Notes: generated by a model not told the origin, from the letters alone. DNA of 64,000 nt from Leptodontidium sp. MPI-SDFR-AT-0119 (GCA_020726505.1 JAHLEZ010000005.1:1798001-1862000); one strand, 5' to 3'; counted from the first letter of the stretch, positions 35,024 to 47,219 are shown. A program made the numbers and translations.

Positions 35024-38000
35024 TTAGCTATTGGAAGTGAAGTCAGGCGCGCATACAGACCTGTATGCCTCAGCTACAACTGGTTGTGGCCTCTTTGACT
35101 TGCGAGCTGCATCCTTTGCCTTCTTCTGGTCTCCAGATTTCGTATGACTAGACTTGCGCTCCAACTTTCCCAGAATCTCCATTGAGGTAGGACTTAATGG
35201 TGTGCCTGTGGAATCCGTAGCTCGAGATCCGGTGTCGCTATCTTTACGAGTCATTTGCTGGCTTGACATGTTGTCTACGTCGTCTAAAGACTTCTCGAGA
35301 CTGGGACTTGAAGCTCCATCCATAGTCGACTCAATAGGCGGGACAGGGTGACCATGATTACCGTTAAACCCTTGAGGACCGGTGTCGTTGCTGTAAGATC
35401 CCCGCGCACTCATATAGCCAGAATCCTGCCTTGGTGGGGCACTTCCGTTTGGTCCGCGGAAAGGTTGATGAGGTTGACCGTTTGGAAACTGATTATTATT
35501 TTGTGGCCCATTGGGATTAGGGTATGGGGGGCCTGTTGGATTTTGGTTGTAGGGGGGTTGCGGAGTGTCGTTAAGATAGCCATTTGAGCCGTAATTTCCA
35601 TTTTGGGGTGGAAAATACTGAGTTGGGCTGCCTTGTGTTGGTGGACCATACGTACCATGGATGGGTTGGGCGTTGCCAAAAGAAGGATTGCTTTGGGGAC
35701 CATACTGTGGAGGACCTGGAGGGTAATGTGGACCCGGTGGATTTTGGTAAGGCACGTTTGTAACGGGTGTGTATTGCGGGTTGCCGTACGGTCCATTCTG
35801 CTGTTGGGGGTATGGAGCATATCCATGGGAAGCATTGTGCTGGCCATGGTTGTAGGATTGATGCTGGGGTGGTGCCCAATGAGGCTGACCTTGCTGGGGC
35901 GGTCCATAGTTGTTTGGTGGTGGTGGCCCATTGACATAAGATGCATTCGCTGGCTGTCCGTAATTTTGTGGTGGGCCGTTTTGATAAGAAACATTTGCAG
36001 GCGGGCCATACGATTGATGACCTTGTGGAAAGTTTCCTGCTGGAGCATGTCCATATGGGGCGTTGGTAGGAGGTCCGTATTGTGGAGCGTGGCCATGCAT
36101 TGGTGGTCCTTGCTGATTGTTCATGTTCATTTGAGGGCCGTTCTGATTGTTCATTTGTGGACCCTGTTGGTTGCTCACGTTCATGTGAGGATCATTTTGA
36201 TGATTTATGGGAGGAACATGCTGGTTGTTTGAAGGAGGGCCATTCTCACTATTCGTGGGATGACCATGTTGCACATCTTGGGGTAGATACGAGTGAACAG
36301 GAGGCCCAGTCACTGGTTGTGACACTGGGGGCGGATGGGGAGTCTGCTGGCTATCAACAAGTGGCTGAGAAGATTTTCGGCGTGGTTGCTCTTCCAGGTT
36401 GTTCATGTAGGCTGGAATAGACTCTTTCTTGACTGGCTTAGGTGAGCCAGTCACTCCCAGTGAAGCCAACAGTGCTTCTGTCGGATTTTGAGGTGTACTA
36501 GCTGTCTCACCTGGCTCTGGAGCCCAAGCATCGCCTTCAGTCTCAACACATGGTGTCCCAGACCTATAGCCGATGACTGGTGTCCGGGCAGTTGGGGTTT
36601 GCATGATCTCATCTTCATCCCTTTCGGCCACGTTCTTAATGCGTTTGGCGCGCGGGCTTCCATCGTCTTGGTCCCTCAAACCCTCGATTACAACTTCGTC
36701 ATTTTCTTGACCTTGCGAGTTTTGGCTAGATTCAGCTTCGTAGGAGCGTCCGCGTTTGCGTGAGAGCTCCGTTGGCTCATCGAGAGTGTGCTCAAGCGAC
36801 TCATCTTGTAACTCTTCATTTGCTTGCATATCCATCTCTTGGTGGTGCGCAGTAATCCAAAAAGGAAGGTCTTCAAAAGTGATGGACGGACCGTCTTGAT
36901 TTTTATCTGAGAAAGCCGGATCTTCTTGCAGATAGGACCATTGAGGCAATTCTCGGATAGGACGTACAAAATCTTTCAGATTGTCCTTTCTGGCATATCT
37001 TGATATCGATGGCACGTCCATACTCCATGCTTGGACAAGGGGCACTGGTGTAGATTTGAAGTTGGCAGATAACGGTTGTGCAAGTGCTACCGTCTCATCT
37101 CTCGGAGGCTCCTTGAAAATTTGCTTGAATTCCCAATTAAACAGCGCCTCATCATCAACTTCCCCTTCTTCGCCATCTTCAGGTTTATCCATAGCGTAAT
37201 TATGGCTAGCCGAAGAAGTTGGCACAGTGTTGGGATCATCCAGTGGCATATCATCACCAGATCCATAGCGACCATACGGTGTGCTAGCTCGACTGGAGAC
37301 TTTTGATTCATCTTCAGGCTTGGCATCTAAGGTGATCAGCGAACCTCGACGGGATGGTTGGTTGGCACTCCCATGGACTGAAGCAGGCGTATCAGGAGTT
37401 GGGTGAATGGACTCGGAACTGTGATCGACCTGCTGAGATCGTGAACGTCGTCTCTGCATCTGGTGGCTGGGGGTCCCAGAGTGTCCTCGCTGACTAGAAT
37501 TGCGGCGCTGCTGCTGGTGATACGGAGGTCGCGTTGCAGGTGGCGTGTGGTTCCATTGGCTTTGCGGCTGAGGCTGCTGGTATGGTACGGGGGGTGCCTG
37601 ATAAGGTGCTCCATAGCCAGAGTTTTGCGTTGGGTAGGAATTTGATGGTTGCTGGTAAGGCGCCGAGGGGGCGAACTGAGGGGGTCCTTGGTAGACTGGA
37701 GTACTGAACTGAGGCGGTCCGTTGGGAGGATACTGGTTATAAGGAGGTGGCTGGAAACTGGGTTGGAATCCAGGTTGGCCATATTGCTGAGGTTGACCAA
37801 ACTGCTGGGGTTGGCCGTAGGGCTGCAGCGTTTGCGGTGGTTGTTGCGGCTGTGGCTGGTTGTAGGAGTAGTGTTGCCCTGTGTTACCATATTGAAGGGT
37901 AGGCTGGTATGGAGGATGCTGAATTGGTGGAGCTTGTGGGGGATAGGGCTGACTTTGCAGGTTGGGACCAGGAACCTGTTGATAGGGTCTTGGTGTTGGA

Positions 38001-38448
38001 GTGAACCCCCTACGACGACTATTAACAAAACGCCCCCTGAATAGTAACATGACGAATAGAACTTGCGTCAAGATCGATGTTGGTTTGGGAACGAGAAGGA
38101 AAACAAGACCTCGAAGATGAAAGGCAACGTCCAGCTCAAGGCACGTGAATAGTAGCCGACGGGCTAAGGCCAGATGCGGTTCGTCCCATCTCCCCCAGTG
38201 CCTCATAAAAGTGAATACAGAATCTTAGACAGAATGACTTACCCAGGAGTATTCTGGGTAGCCTGAGGGCAAGCGACGAGAAAGTGTCCTTCAACCCCAC
38301 AATTGAAGCACACTGGCGGGGGGTTTGTTTTCCTCCGCTGGACCGGCTGTTGAATTGGCTGTTGAACTGGTTGCTGGGCTGTCTGCTGATAGTAACCATT
38401 GTTCTGCTCCAAGGGCTGACTACCTTGGTGCCATGGGGTTGTCGCCAT
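35024..38448 (-). CDS. CCHC zinc-knuckle, Pro/Gln/Asn-rich low-complexity protein
   Basis: Two exons (38243-38448 and 35024-38036, intron 206 bp) give 1072 residues. One retroviral-type zinc knuckle is at residues 47-60 (CFNCGVEGHFLVAC, CX2CX4HX4C), a single-stranded nucleic-acid-binding module. It follows a Gln-rich N-terminus. Residues ~70-240 are Gln/Pro/Tyr-rich, ~620-960 are Asn/Gly/Pro/Gln-rich with repeated GPP, YGPP and NGPP units, a prion-like composition. Between them lies a more ordered block (~330-440) with WEFKQIFKEPP, WSMDVPSISRYARKDNLKDF and SITFEDLPFWITAHH, plus a nuclear-localisation-like SPRAKRIKN. I infer an RNA-binding or granule-forming nuclear protein; I do not know a characterised orthologue. 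At the 3' end a GTCTGT donor and AATAG acceptor near 35030-35070 may define one more short intron, so the last ~10 residues are uncertain. Confidence 0.7.
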
Positions 38449-39369
38449 AGTCGGTCGTGGTAGGTTGACGTATCAGAAAGTCATGCATGGATTGGACGTG
38501 TTGCCAGAGCTGGTGGAAGCAGACCTAAATCAAGTGTAATGGCAACAGAATGTGACAATCGAGGAACGACTTTCAGATGTCGACAAAGCCAGTTTGTAGG
38601 AAATTGAAAGGAGATGAGGCTGCGGTGCGACAGGACTGGCATGTATCAACCCGTTCGTTCAATAGCTACTCTGTCTGATCCAGTGCGACGACGTATCGGC
38701 CCCAAACTTAAGCAAAACAACAAGTAAAGTGATCAATTAACAGACTCGGCGCAAGAGAGGAGCTTTAAAATGCAGACGATGCAACAAGAAAAGAAGTACA
38801 GATGAAGGAGAGGATGGAATGGAATGCGTGGTCAAGGGTGTACGTTGAAGGTGAACAGTTCGTTCCGATAACGTGAGAAACATGAAATTAGCAAGGCCCG
38901 GCCGGATAAAAGTTTGCTCGGCTCCGTGCAAGGGTAGTGAAGCGAGCCGCGCTAGCTACGGAAGCTGAGAGGAAACTGCACTGCACACCACCAGGAACCT
39001 ACCTGCAGCTGCAGCCATGGCCGTCAAATCAATTCAAAGCCAACGCCTCGCCGCTCGCTCTCTGTGACTTTCTTGATAATCAACTCTCGACCTTTTCTTT
39101 GCGATGTGCTCGAGAGGCTGCCATTGAGCCAGAACTTCTTCACCAGCTCTGCCACTCATAGCAAGACCTGAGGCCGTTGTTTAAGCGACCATGTTGTTGC
39201 GCCAGCACTCTAAACAGCCAGAATCTGCCCCCTCAAGCTCAAGTTCAAGCTCCAACCCCCAGTCAACACCAGAGCTTCGTGGCGGCTATCATCCTCGATA
39301 ATCCCTAGCCTTTCGTCGTCATAAAACTTTGCGGAAAGCTCCCCAAGCAACCCATCTCGGAGTTACAAT
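38449..39369. other. Divergent promoter region between the CCHC gene and PPG1
   Basis: Start codons at 38448 (minus) and 39370 (plus) point away from each other. No gene is seen; frames in it lack motifs. Confidence 0.5.
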
Positions 39370-40485
39370 ATGCCTGGCCTACCTTGTAGGTTCGGAATGC
39401 CTCTTGAGTCGCAGAGTTTTGAAACTGACCTCTCCAGCTTCGGTCGATCTTGATCAATGTATAGAGAGCCTCTACAAAAAGAATCTCCTAGCCGAGTCCG
39501 TCATCGAGGCAATATGTGCGAAGACCAAGGAGCTGCTGATGCAGGAGAGTAATGTGGTGCACGTCCAAGCTCCTGTTACGGTGGTGGGGGATATACACGG
39601 CCAATTCTACGACTTGATTGAGATCTTTAAGATCGGAGGATGGTGCCCAGATACGAATTACCTATTTCTTGGTATGCCGGGTATTCCCGAATCTGCTGAA
39701 GCAAGCTGACTCTTTTAGGCGATTATGTTGATAGAGGCATGTTTAGCGTGGAGACGATTTCCCTTCTTGTTTGTCTGAAGCTACGATACCCACACCGCGT
39801 GCATTTGATTCGGGGAAATCATGAATCAAGAGGAGTTACACAGTCATATGGATTCTATACCGAGTGCTCAAGGAAATATGGAAACGCCAATGTCTGGCAC
39901 TACTTTACGGATATGTTTGACTTCCTTACGCTCAGCGTTGTCATTAACGACCAGATCTTCTGCGTACATGGAGGTATTTCCCCCTGGTGCCTCTAGATAT
40001 TGAATTTGTAGCTAACAAACGATTCCCTAGGCCTCTCCCCCTCAATACACTCAATAGACCAAATCAAAATCATCGACCGCTTCCGCGAAATTCCCCACGA
40101 AGGCCCCATGGCCGACCTCGTCTGGTCAGACCCCGATCCCGAGCGCGACGAATTCTCCCTCTCTCCGCGCGGAGCAGGCTATACCTTCGGCGCACAAGTC
40201 GTCAAGAAGTTCCTCGAAGTAAACAACATGTCACATATCCTCCGCGCGCATCAACTCTGCCAAGAAGGCTACCAAGTCCTGTACGACGATCGACTGAGTA
40301 CCGTCTGGAGCGCGCCAAATTACTGCTACCGGTGTGGAAATATGGCGAGTGTATTGGAAGTCAGCGATACGGGAGAGAGATTCTTCAATGTCTTTGCTGC
40401 GGCTCCGGAGAACGATTTGCATAAGGATCAGCAGGGTCAGGATAAGATCGCTGATGGGAGCCAGTTGCCGGATTATTTCTTGTGA
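39370..40485 (+). CDS. PPG1: Serine/threonine protein phosphatase Ppg1
   Basis: A PP2A-like catalytic subunit of the Ppg1 branch. Four exons (39370-39385, 39438-39671, 39719-39973, 40031-40485; introns 52, 47 and 57 bp) give 319 residues. The first exon is only 16 bp (MPGLP plus one base), found from the donor CTTGTAGGT and the acceptor CTCCAG before [13 protein letters not shown]. The metal-binding and catalytic motifs are complete: GDIHGQF, GDYVDRG, RGNHESR, HGGLSPS and [11 protein letters not shown]. Ppg1-type signatures are [13 protein letters not shown] with IFKIGG, the [21 protein letters not shown] block, [10 protein letters not shown] and a C-terminal LPDYFL. In yeast, Ppg1 works with the Far complex (STRIPAK-like), opposing mitophagy and affecting glycogen; transfer of that role here is inference. 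It is distinct from the true PP2A at the left edge. Confidence 0.93.
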
Positions 40486-41924
40486 TGGGACCGACCAGGC
40501 AGATGGACACGATGTATGTTATATGAGAAACACGAGAACAAGTCTTACGAACTAGGGATGGCTTGGAAATGGTCAGCTTCGAGCTGGAGGAAAGCACTTG
40601 TACCGGTATTACAGGAAGACTCTTGTGATGGGCGTGAGATGGCGGAAGAATACCCACAAAATGGGCAGCGTACAGATTCATGCCAAGATACCGAATATAG
40701 CGCATCTTGTCTACCTCTATACTTTCTGTTCTAAGTATGGTTTTATTTGGTTAGTTTCACTCAAGCCAGAAATTCCAAGTCGAGACGATGCCGGGCATAG
40801 GATGGGTTGTGAGGCAGATAATGAAGTCTGTGAGATCGATGTCCTACAAGTGGGCAAGGCCTGCTAATGTAGTACATCATATTGATTCGTCCCCCTCTTT
40901 CCCTGAAACCCCCTGGCTTTCTCCGTGCATTTTTTGAGGGAAATTTTCCCTTCCTTAGAAGCGAGTTTGTCACCATTTCCTTTCGTTTCCCTTGTACTCC
41001 ATATCTGGGAAAACGACGGGTTATGAGAACTCAGATCAAGAATTCAATCTTCTGGAGGTGCTCAGGCAGTACTTGTTTACATCACTGTAGTTGACGGACG
41101 ACTACTCTATTCGAGTTGGCATTAGAAATAGAGTATAAAAACACCCGTCACAGCTTGAATTCCTAATTTTACAGAACATAAATGCTATCATGGGGTGTAG
41201 CCCATGATATGATGGATTGGAGTGGGATCCTGTCTCTACATGGAAAAGGGGTCGAATATTCGGGAATTGGCACAGCTGGGCTTGTGAGATCTCGAGTAGG
41301 GTTTGTAGAGAGAGGTATTCATGACTATTGCTCTTATTTGAGCAAGTGCATAGTAAGAAATTTATTGTCGTCAAGTGGTGTTCTGTTGTCAATGTTCTAG
41401 TACCTTGTGATAAGATTTCTTCGATATCAGCCTGTCTAAATTTCTGATTTGAAAAATTGCCGTGAATTAATTCCTTGAACAACAAATTAAATAAAATGGG
41501 TAATCAAATGTGGTAGCTAGCGTATTTTCACTGCTGAACTAACAGTTAGGCCCCTGAGTCGGAAGAAGGGAGGAGATATTAAGCGAGATCCAGCCAGTCC
41601 AAACATCAATATAGCCTTTACCGTTCATATCTGGGGGGTAATTCACGCTAAACCATACCTAGTCTGTAGTATGATTCACAGAAGCGGACAGCTTTTCTCA
41701 CAAGTATAAATACCCAATGATTTCCCCGCCAGGACAATTTCCATCTATTACAATTTCCTCCATCACCAAACTTCTCTGCAGCTCAGGCTATCCCACATCA
41801 AGATAGCCTCCCGCTTCCCCATCTGTACCATTGCACTACATTAGTTCCACATAATATCTCTTTTAACTATCCTTCTCGTTCGTTTCTTCCCGGCCACATA
41901 CTCTACCACTTTCTGGAACTACAA
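40486..41924. other. 1.4 kb intergenic region before the caspase-like gene
   Basis: No gene seen. The right end holds a TATA-like box (41705-41712) and a CT-rich leader for the next gene. Confidence 0.5.
41705..41712 (+). promoter_or_regulatory. TATA-like box of the caspase-like gene
   Basis: TATAAATA, 213 bp before the ATG at 41925, followed by pyrimidine-rich leader sequence typical of fungal transcription starts. Confidence 0.45.
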
Positions 41925-43876
41925 ATGTCGTCAACATTCAATCCAGCCGACATTCGCGGCTTTGCACGCAAAAATGGTGGGCTTCTAGATCATGAATTCA
42001 TTACGAATTGTCCCCCAGACATTCAGCCAAACACACGCATAATTGGTGTATGTGGAGTGACGGACACCGTCGGAATGGCAGCCCCTGGTAGAGATGGTTG
42101 GTTCCATTCAGATATGTGGGCATTTCATGGCCTTCTCCGAGATTCAAGTATGTGTCCTTTTCTCTTGTAGTGGTCTTTTAATATCCCAGTCTATCCCATT
42201 TATTACTCAAACTTACTGTTCTACTAGCAAACTTCAAAGCAGCACACCAACTCTGGTTTACAGCTTGCAGTCCCAGATATCTCGTCGACAGATACAAGGA
42301 GTATCTCCACGGCCCTCGAAATGGAGAGCGAAGAGTTGTCCTAGAAAGAGCCAACTTGGAAGATCATGAGCGGCCAAAGGACATCAGAGTTTGTCAACCT
42401 GGCGAGCTACTAGAAAGATGTCTTGCAAGTTTGAAGGACGAAATTGAGAAAGCTCATCAGCTTCATCAGCAAGTTCTCGTTCTCATTTTTGGGCATGGAG
42501 ATGAAGATACATACGGAATTGCCATCGGCGGTGACAATCAGGCCAATGCTCCCAGACTCAATAGAGATCGCCTTGAGTCGGTTCTCAACTCCTCGGTTGA
42601 CACATGCCTTGTCACGACATCCTGTTTCTCTGGGGGCTGGGTAGTTACCCCCAAGTACGAATCAAGACGGCAGTCCAGAGCGAGATTTAATCTCACGATG
42701 ATCACAGGTGCTGGGGAAGCCAACATTTCACTCTCATGGGCAATGAGCCTGTCTGCTGGAAGACGTGCTGGAGGAGGCATGCTTGCAAGTTGTCTTATTC
42801 AGGCATTGATGACAAGCTCCGAGGAGAGCTCAGACTTTGTAAAGATGTGGACTGCATACGAGGATCGCGTCACCAGAGATGCAAACGGAGAACCTATCAG
42901 TGACAACCCTACCTATATCACGATGTGCAACAAAATTCACGAGAACTTGAAAAAGATTCATCCTTCTCTCTGGCAAGAACACAAGTTCTCATTTGCCGCC
43001 CAGGACGACAAGTGGGATTCCGAATGGAGAACTCGAACCGGATTTCCATTGCTAAACTACAGAGAGCGATGGGAAGCCCTCAGAATTGTCCATCCAGGTG
43101 TAGAGATCTACCCAGCACACATCACCGATGATGAGAAAGCCGGTGGAAGTCTGTCATTTACAGAGAAAGCTCTCATCCAAGCCAAAGCCCTTCACTATGT
43201 CCACATACACCCTGGATACGAAGATCAACCAGACTTTGTGGAATTCAGGCGACTTGCGGAAGGAGAAGAATATTTCCCAAGCCGAATGAGGGAACTTGCG
43301 TTTATTCTCGACTATCGGATAACTCTCATGAGCTGGGCAGTCGATTATGTCGCCTTCATGAATCTGACTTTTCCTGGTGGTGTGTCATTCAAGACCGACG
43401 CGTGGAAGGCTGATGTCTTAACCCAAGCCAACAGTGCGGACCCTTTCATCTCCTCAGTTGGTCGCGAGAAGTGGACAAAGTACGAAGACATACGCAACCT
43501 TGTCAATAAGTCGATGGTCTTTAGAGCTCCGGACAGGGTCCAGGGGCCATCATTCTTGAAACCTAAAGACTACTTGGCTATAGCTTTGGTGGAGTCAGGA
43601 CTTTCAAAGAAAGAAATTCTCAAAAGACTTGATAAAGTCAAGATGGGTAAGTTTCATTCATATCTATTTGAAGAGAAACATCTCGCTGACAAATCTGTTC
43701 TTGTAGTTGTGGGTGTTGGTATCATGTATAATGCACAACTGCCAATTGCAAAGGCAACAATCCAGGCAACGGAGGTTAGGAGCGCTAGACATAAAGTTTC
43801 CGAGGCAATCAAGAGTGTTGGACTGAGATTGAGATCACTTTCTCCTTCAAAATCACCTCGACGGAGACTGGATTAA
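41925..43876 (+). CDS. Caspase-fold-like protein with His/Cys dyad, family unnamed
   Basis: Three exons (41925-42147, 42228-43646, 43707-43876; introns 80 and 60 bp, the second in-frame) give 603 residues. Residues ~35-215 look like a caspase/C14-type fold. An early strand IIGVCGVTD is followed by the catalytic His candidate H164 in VLVLIFGHGDEDTYGIAIGG and the Cys candidate C207 in CLVTTSCFSGGW. The 43-residue spacing and the hydrophobic strand before each residue fit the clan CD pattern (strand-GHG, strand-xxCxSG). Next come FNLTMITGAGEA and a long helical C-terminal half (WTAYEDRVTRDANGEPISDN onwards) that I do not recognise, and a Ser/Arg-rich basic tail. I recall similar uncharacterised proteins in other Leotiomycetes and Sordariomycetes. 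It is not a classical metacaspase: no Gln/Pro-rich N-terminus and no DSCHSG. Protease activity is inferred, not shown. Confidence 0.7.
43647..43706 (+). other. Likely in-frame intron of the caspase-like gene
   Basis: Sixty bases from GTAAGT to TTGTAG with a GCTGAC branch site. It has no stop codon and is divisible by three, so both spliced and retained forms keep the frame. Confidence 0.75.
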
Positions 43877-45277
43877 ACCTAGAGGGTTGAGGACTGCGAC
43901 AGCAAAAGTTATGTATATAGGCACGCGAGGATCTCTGCAATCGATATTTTAAGCAACAATGCAATTTCATACACCACTTGGCTTTATTTCAAGACTGGAG
44001 CAACCCGTCCTTGGAAAAAAGTTGCTTCTGAGATCGCTAAGACGGGTATAGTGGCACGAATAAACAATTCTTAAACGGGGAAGGCAGTTGTATAACAGGG
44101 AGGTTAGCAGATTACGGACTTGTTAAATCTTCCATTACTTACAAGAAAAGGCTAGTTTAAAAGTTTAATCTATTGATACTAATTACGGTCACTTCTTGAA
44201 TCCTCCTCAATATCTACTCAATTGTCAATTGATATACTGTACCTACTGACTTATATCTCAGTATATATTCCATTCAACACAACATAGACCTCCTAGTGAC
44301 ACAGACTCCTGCACATCAAGATAGGGAAACTACGATTGCTGGAAGTAGGAAGCTACAGTGCTCAGAGGTTGATGCTTTTGAGTTTTTACTTCCTCATGCT
44401 GGTAGATGGGGGTGTTTTAGCTAGACCGTAGTTTGGAAGCTTGGAAAGGAAGGTCTTTTGTGATAGATACTATAGTGTTGGGGCTTTCGAAGTACTCGAC
44501 AAGTGCTGGTGCAAAGGAGGGGTGTTGTCACCTAGCATACTACTGCCATTTCTTGGTGCTGTATGATAGGATATCCTGAACCTCTTCAGGATTTTTGATG
44601 GAGTCCCGCCGTTAGGTACTTGATGTGGAAAGAGTACACCCAGAAATGACATCCCTATTTCTGCCAGCGACGACGTCCCTGCATAACAAAAGACAGACAA
44701 AGCTCTCATCGGGCTGGATTGGCTTTGTCTGTAGAGCGGTGTGGAGGTTTAGATAGAGTTGAGCGAGCTTTGTATAAACTGTACTTGTACTTCACCAAGG
44801 CCGCCGATTCGCCGAAGGAAATCTACACTTTCGGGAGGTAAATGTGGTGTGGTGTTGACTGTTGATATACTCTTCGTTAACTTAGGAGTGGATTTGGAAG
44901 GAGGCCGGGAAGGGGGCTTGGTAAGACTGGAGAAGGGGGTATGTGGAGAGGAAGTGTTAGGCGATTGGGGGGTAAGGAGGGTTTATGCTGTCGTATATTC
45001 ATTTTTGTGCTCATGTACGTTCCCATTCACCATCCTGGTTCAGACCATGCGAATTCATTCATCCATCCATCCATTCAGTGTCCCCTCCCCTGCTACATAC
45101 ATCCCCACCGCACCGCTCCCTCCACACGCTGTGCAGAAACTAAAAGAACGAATCTATCTACCTCGCAAACAAACACCCGACCAAGCAAAGCAAAAGAAAT
45201 GGAACAACGCCGAATCAAGTTTTGGGTTTCACTTTTGTAAAGAGCGAGCTTGCGTGCGTTTTTTTGAGACGGAACGT
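43877..45277. other. 1.4 kb convergent intergenic region
   Basis: No gene seen. The plus frame at about 44759-45319 crosses the end of Rho GDI and has no motifs. Confidence 0.5.
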
Positions 45278-46530
45278 TTACCAGTCCTTGGCAATGTCGA
45301 ATGCCCACTCGAATTCTAGATGCTTCTTCTTGTCGTCATCTACGAATGTGCTGATTGCGGTGTAGTGGCCGCGGGCGAGCATGCCGGAGGGGGCTTCTTC
45401 TTCGGCGACTGTGGGGGTTGTTAGGGGTGTGATGGGATGGGGGAGAAAGGAGAGGGGATGGGGGTGGCTTACACGTCTTGGAGTGGATTGGGGTCTTGTC
45501 TGTGTTGGGAGCATAGGAACCCTATTTACGTATCAGTAATGTGATAAGGTGAAAGTAAGAACGGTACGAACAATCATCTCCTGATCCTTGCTAACCCTAA
45601 TACCCTTCCTCTTGACAATCTGCACGTAATGCAAACCCGACAGGATCTCATGCTGCACTTTGAACTTCGCGGTCATGTGGAACTTGGCACCTTCCTTGAT
45701 CTTGAAGGGTTTGTCTTTGAGGGTCTTCTCGGCGTCTTTGGTGGAGAGGTCGATGGTGACGGGGGCTTGGCCTTCCGAGTCCATGGAGAGTGAGAGGATG
45801 ATGCAGTGGCGAGGATCGTTGGGATCGGAGAGGTCTTTGCCGCCGCCGCCGAGACCGAGGGATTGCTTGTAGCGTTGCATGGCTTCATCGTCGGCGTCTG
45901 GGAGGGGTTAGTTGGGGGTTGAGGTGGGAAGGAAGGTTTTGTTTTGAATGGGAGAAGAAGGTCGATCTTGAGATGTAGTTGCAGTGACATGAGAAACCAC
46001 CCGACATGGCCTCCAGTGTGAATACATGCAATGAAACAAAGGAAAGAAGAATCGAGGTAGTGAAAAAGCTTCCCAGAAACCTTTCAAGCTCAATGCTCAT
46101 CGGTCGGTGCGGCATGAAGATGATGGAGTCGCTGGCTCTGGAAGGTATATGTGTGCGTTTAGACAACAAAAAGTCTGCTGGCCGAATTCATGCATGCTTG
46201 GAAAACAGAATCTCAGAACCAGGCTGCTGGCAAATCTGTAGGTAACCTTTACACAGTCGAGATTTTGACAAATAAACCTTGATAAACGGTTGGAACCATT
46301 CTTTCTCAATACAAGTGGAGCCAATCCACGTGACGGTGATAAGCGCTTCAGACCTGGAAGCGGCGACGACGGGACTGGATATCTCGAGCCGAAGGGTCGA
46401 AGCTGAAATTATGAGAATAGCTGTCACACATACCAAGCTTGCTATATTCATCCATAGTCTTCTTCTCTCCCACCTTGAACCCCTCAGTCTGATCTGGGAG
46501 GAGATCGTGGTCCTGACTCGCCGATGCCAT
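45278..46530 (-). CDS. RDI1: Rho GDP-dissociation inhibitor
   Basis: Rho GDI extracts prenylated, GDP-bound Rho/Cdc42 GTPases from membranes and keeps them in the cytosol. Four exons (46434-46530, 45572-45897, 45473-45521, 45278-45408) give exactly 200 residues, the family length. The N-terminal switch-binding arm is [22 protein letters not shown], and the immunoglobulin-like prenyl pocket shows [77 protein letters not shown] and the terminal [13 protein letters not shown]. The first intron is 535 bp (45898-46432), ten times the local norm; the others are 50 and 63 bp. The second donor is GTTCGT rather than GTAAGT. A GACT microsatellite lies about 58 bp upstream of the ATG. Confidence 0.95.
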
Positions 46531-46587
46531 GTTTGCGGTTGGTGTGTTGTTGTTGTTGGTAGTGGTGGTGTGCTGGTAGGAGGGTTC

Positions 46588-46630
46588 GACTGACTGACTG
46601 ACTGACTGACTGACTGACTGACTGACTGAC
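46588..46630 (+). repeat. (GACT)n microsatellite in the RDI1 leader region
   Basis: Nearly eleven perfect copies of a tetranucleotide, starting 58 bp upstream of the RDI1 start codon. Confidence 0.95.
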
Positions 46631-46728
46631 TTCCTTCCTTTCTTTGTTCACCTGTTCTGATTTCTTATGGTGTTGTGACGTGACGTGACGTGGATGGAAA
46701 TGGAGATCAAGGCTGGGCTTGGGCCTCA

Positions 46729-46748
46729 TGTGTGTGTGTGTGTGTGTT
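46729..46748 (+). repeat. (TG)n dinucleotide repeat
   Basis: About nine to ten TG units in a row. Confidence 0.9.
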
Positions 46749-46806
46749 TGTTGGAGCTTTGCAGTGGTAGCGTAGCCTTGCCCCCTGTCACTTCTCCTCA
46801 TGCACG

Positions 46807-46833
46807 GCAGCACAGCACAGCACAGCACAGCAC
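46807..46833 (+). repeat. (CAGCA)n pentanucleotide repeat
   Basis: Five copies of a 5-bp unit, GCAGCACAGCACAGCAC and onward. Confidence 0.9.
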
Positions 46834-47190
46834 CTCTGCTCACCCTGACCTCCTCACCTTGCTCCATCACTGCCCATGGACACCGCCTTTTAAGCGTCTG
46901 CAAGTGAACGGGGAAGGAATCGGGCTGGTGGGATGGAGGAACGTTGTACGTTTCAGGAACAGTTATTTTCTTACGGCTTGTGTAGATAGATAGTGTAAAT
47001 GTCAATCAAAGATTCAAAACAGAACGAAGAGAGAAAGATGGACTATCATGGGTGGTTGGGTGGGTGATCACGTGACTAATGTGATTTCGAAACATACTGT
47101 ACCTACCTAGAGAGTATCTAGATAGAAGAAAGAATTTAGGGGTGATCAATTACCTACATATTATGAACATGAACTGGAAGGTGAAGATGG

Positions 47191-47219
47191 TTGAATGAAT
47201 ATGAATGAATGAATGAATG
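47191..47219 (+). repeat. (GAAT)n repeat
   Basis: About six imperfect GAAT units directly before the 16-bp array. Confidence 0.85.

Noticed and set aside
46484..47005. 173-codon minus frame
   Set aside because: It reads straight through GACT, TG and CAGCA microsatellites and overlaps RDI1 exon 1 in another frame; it has no motif.
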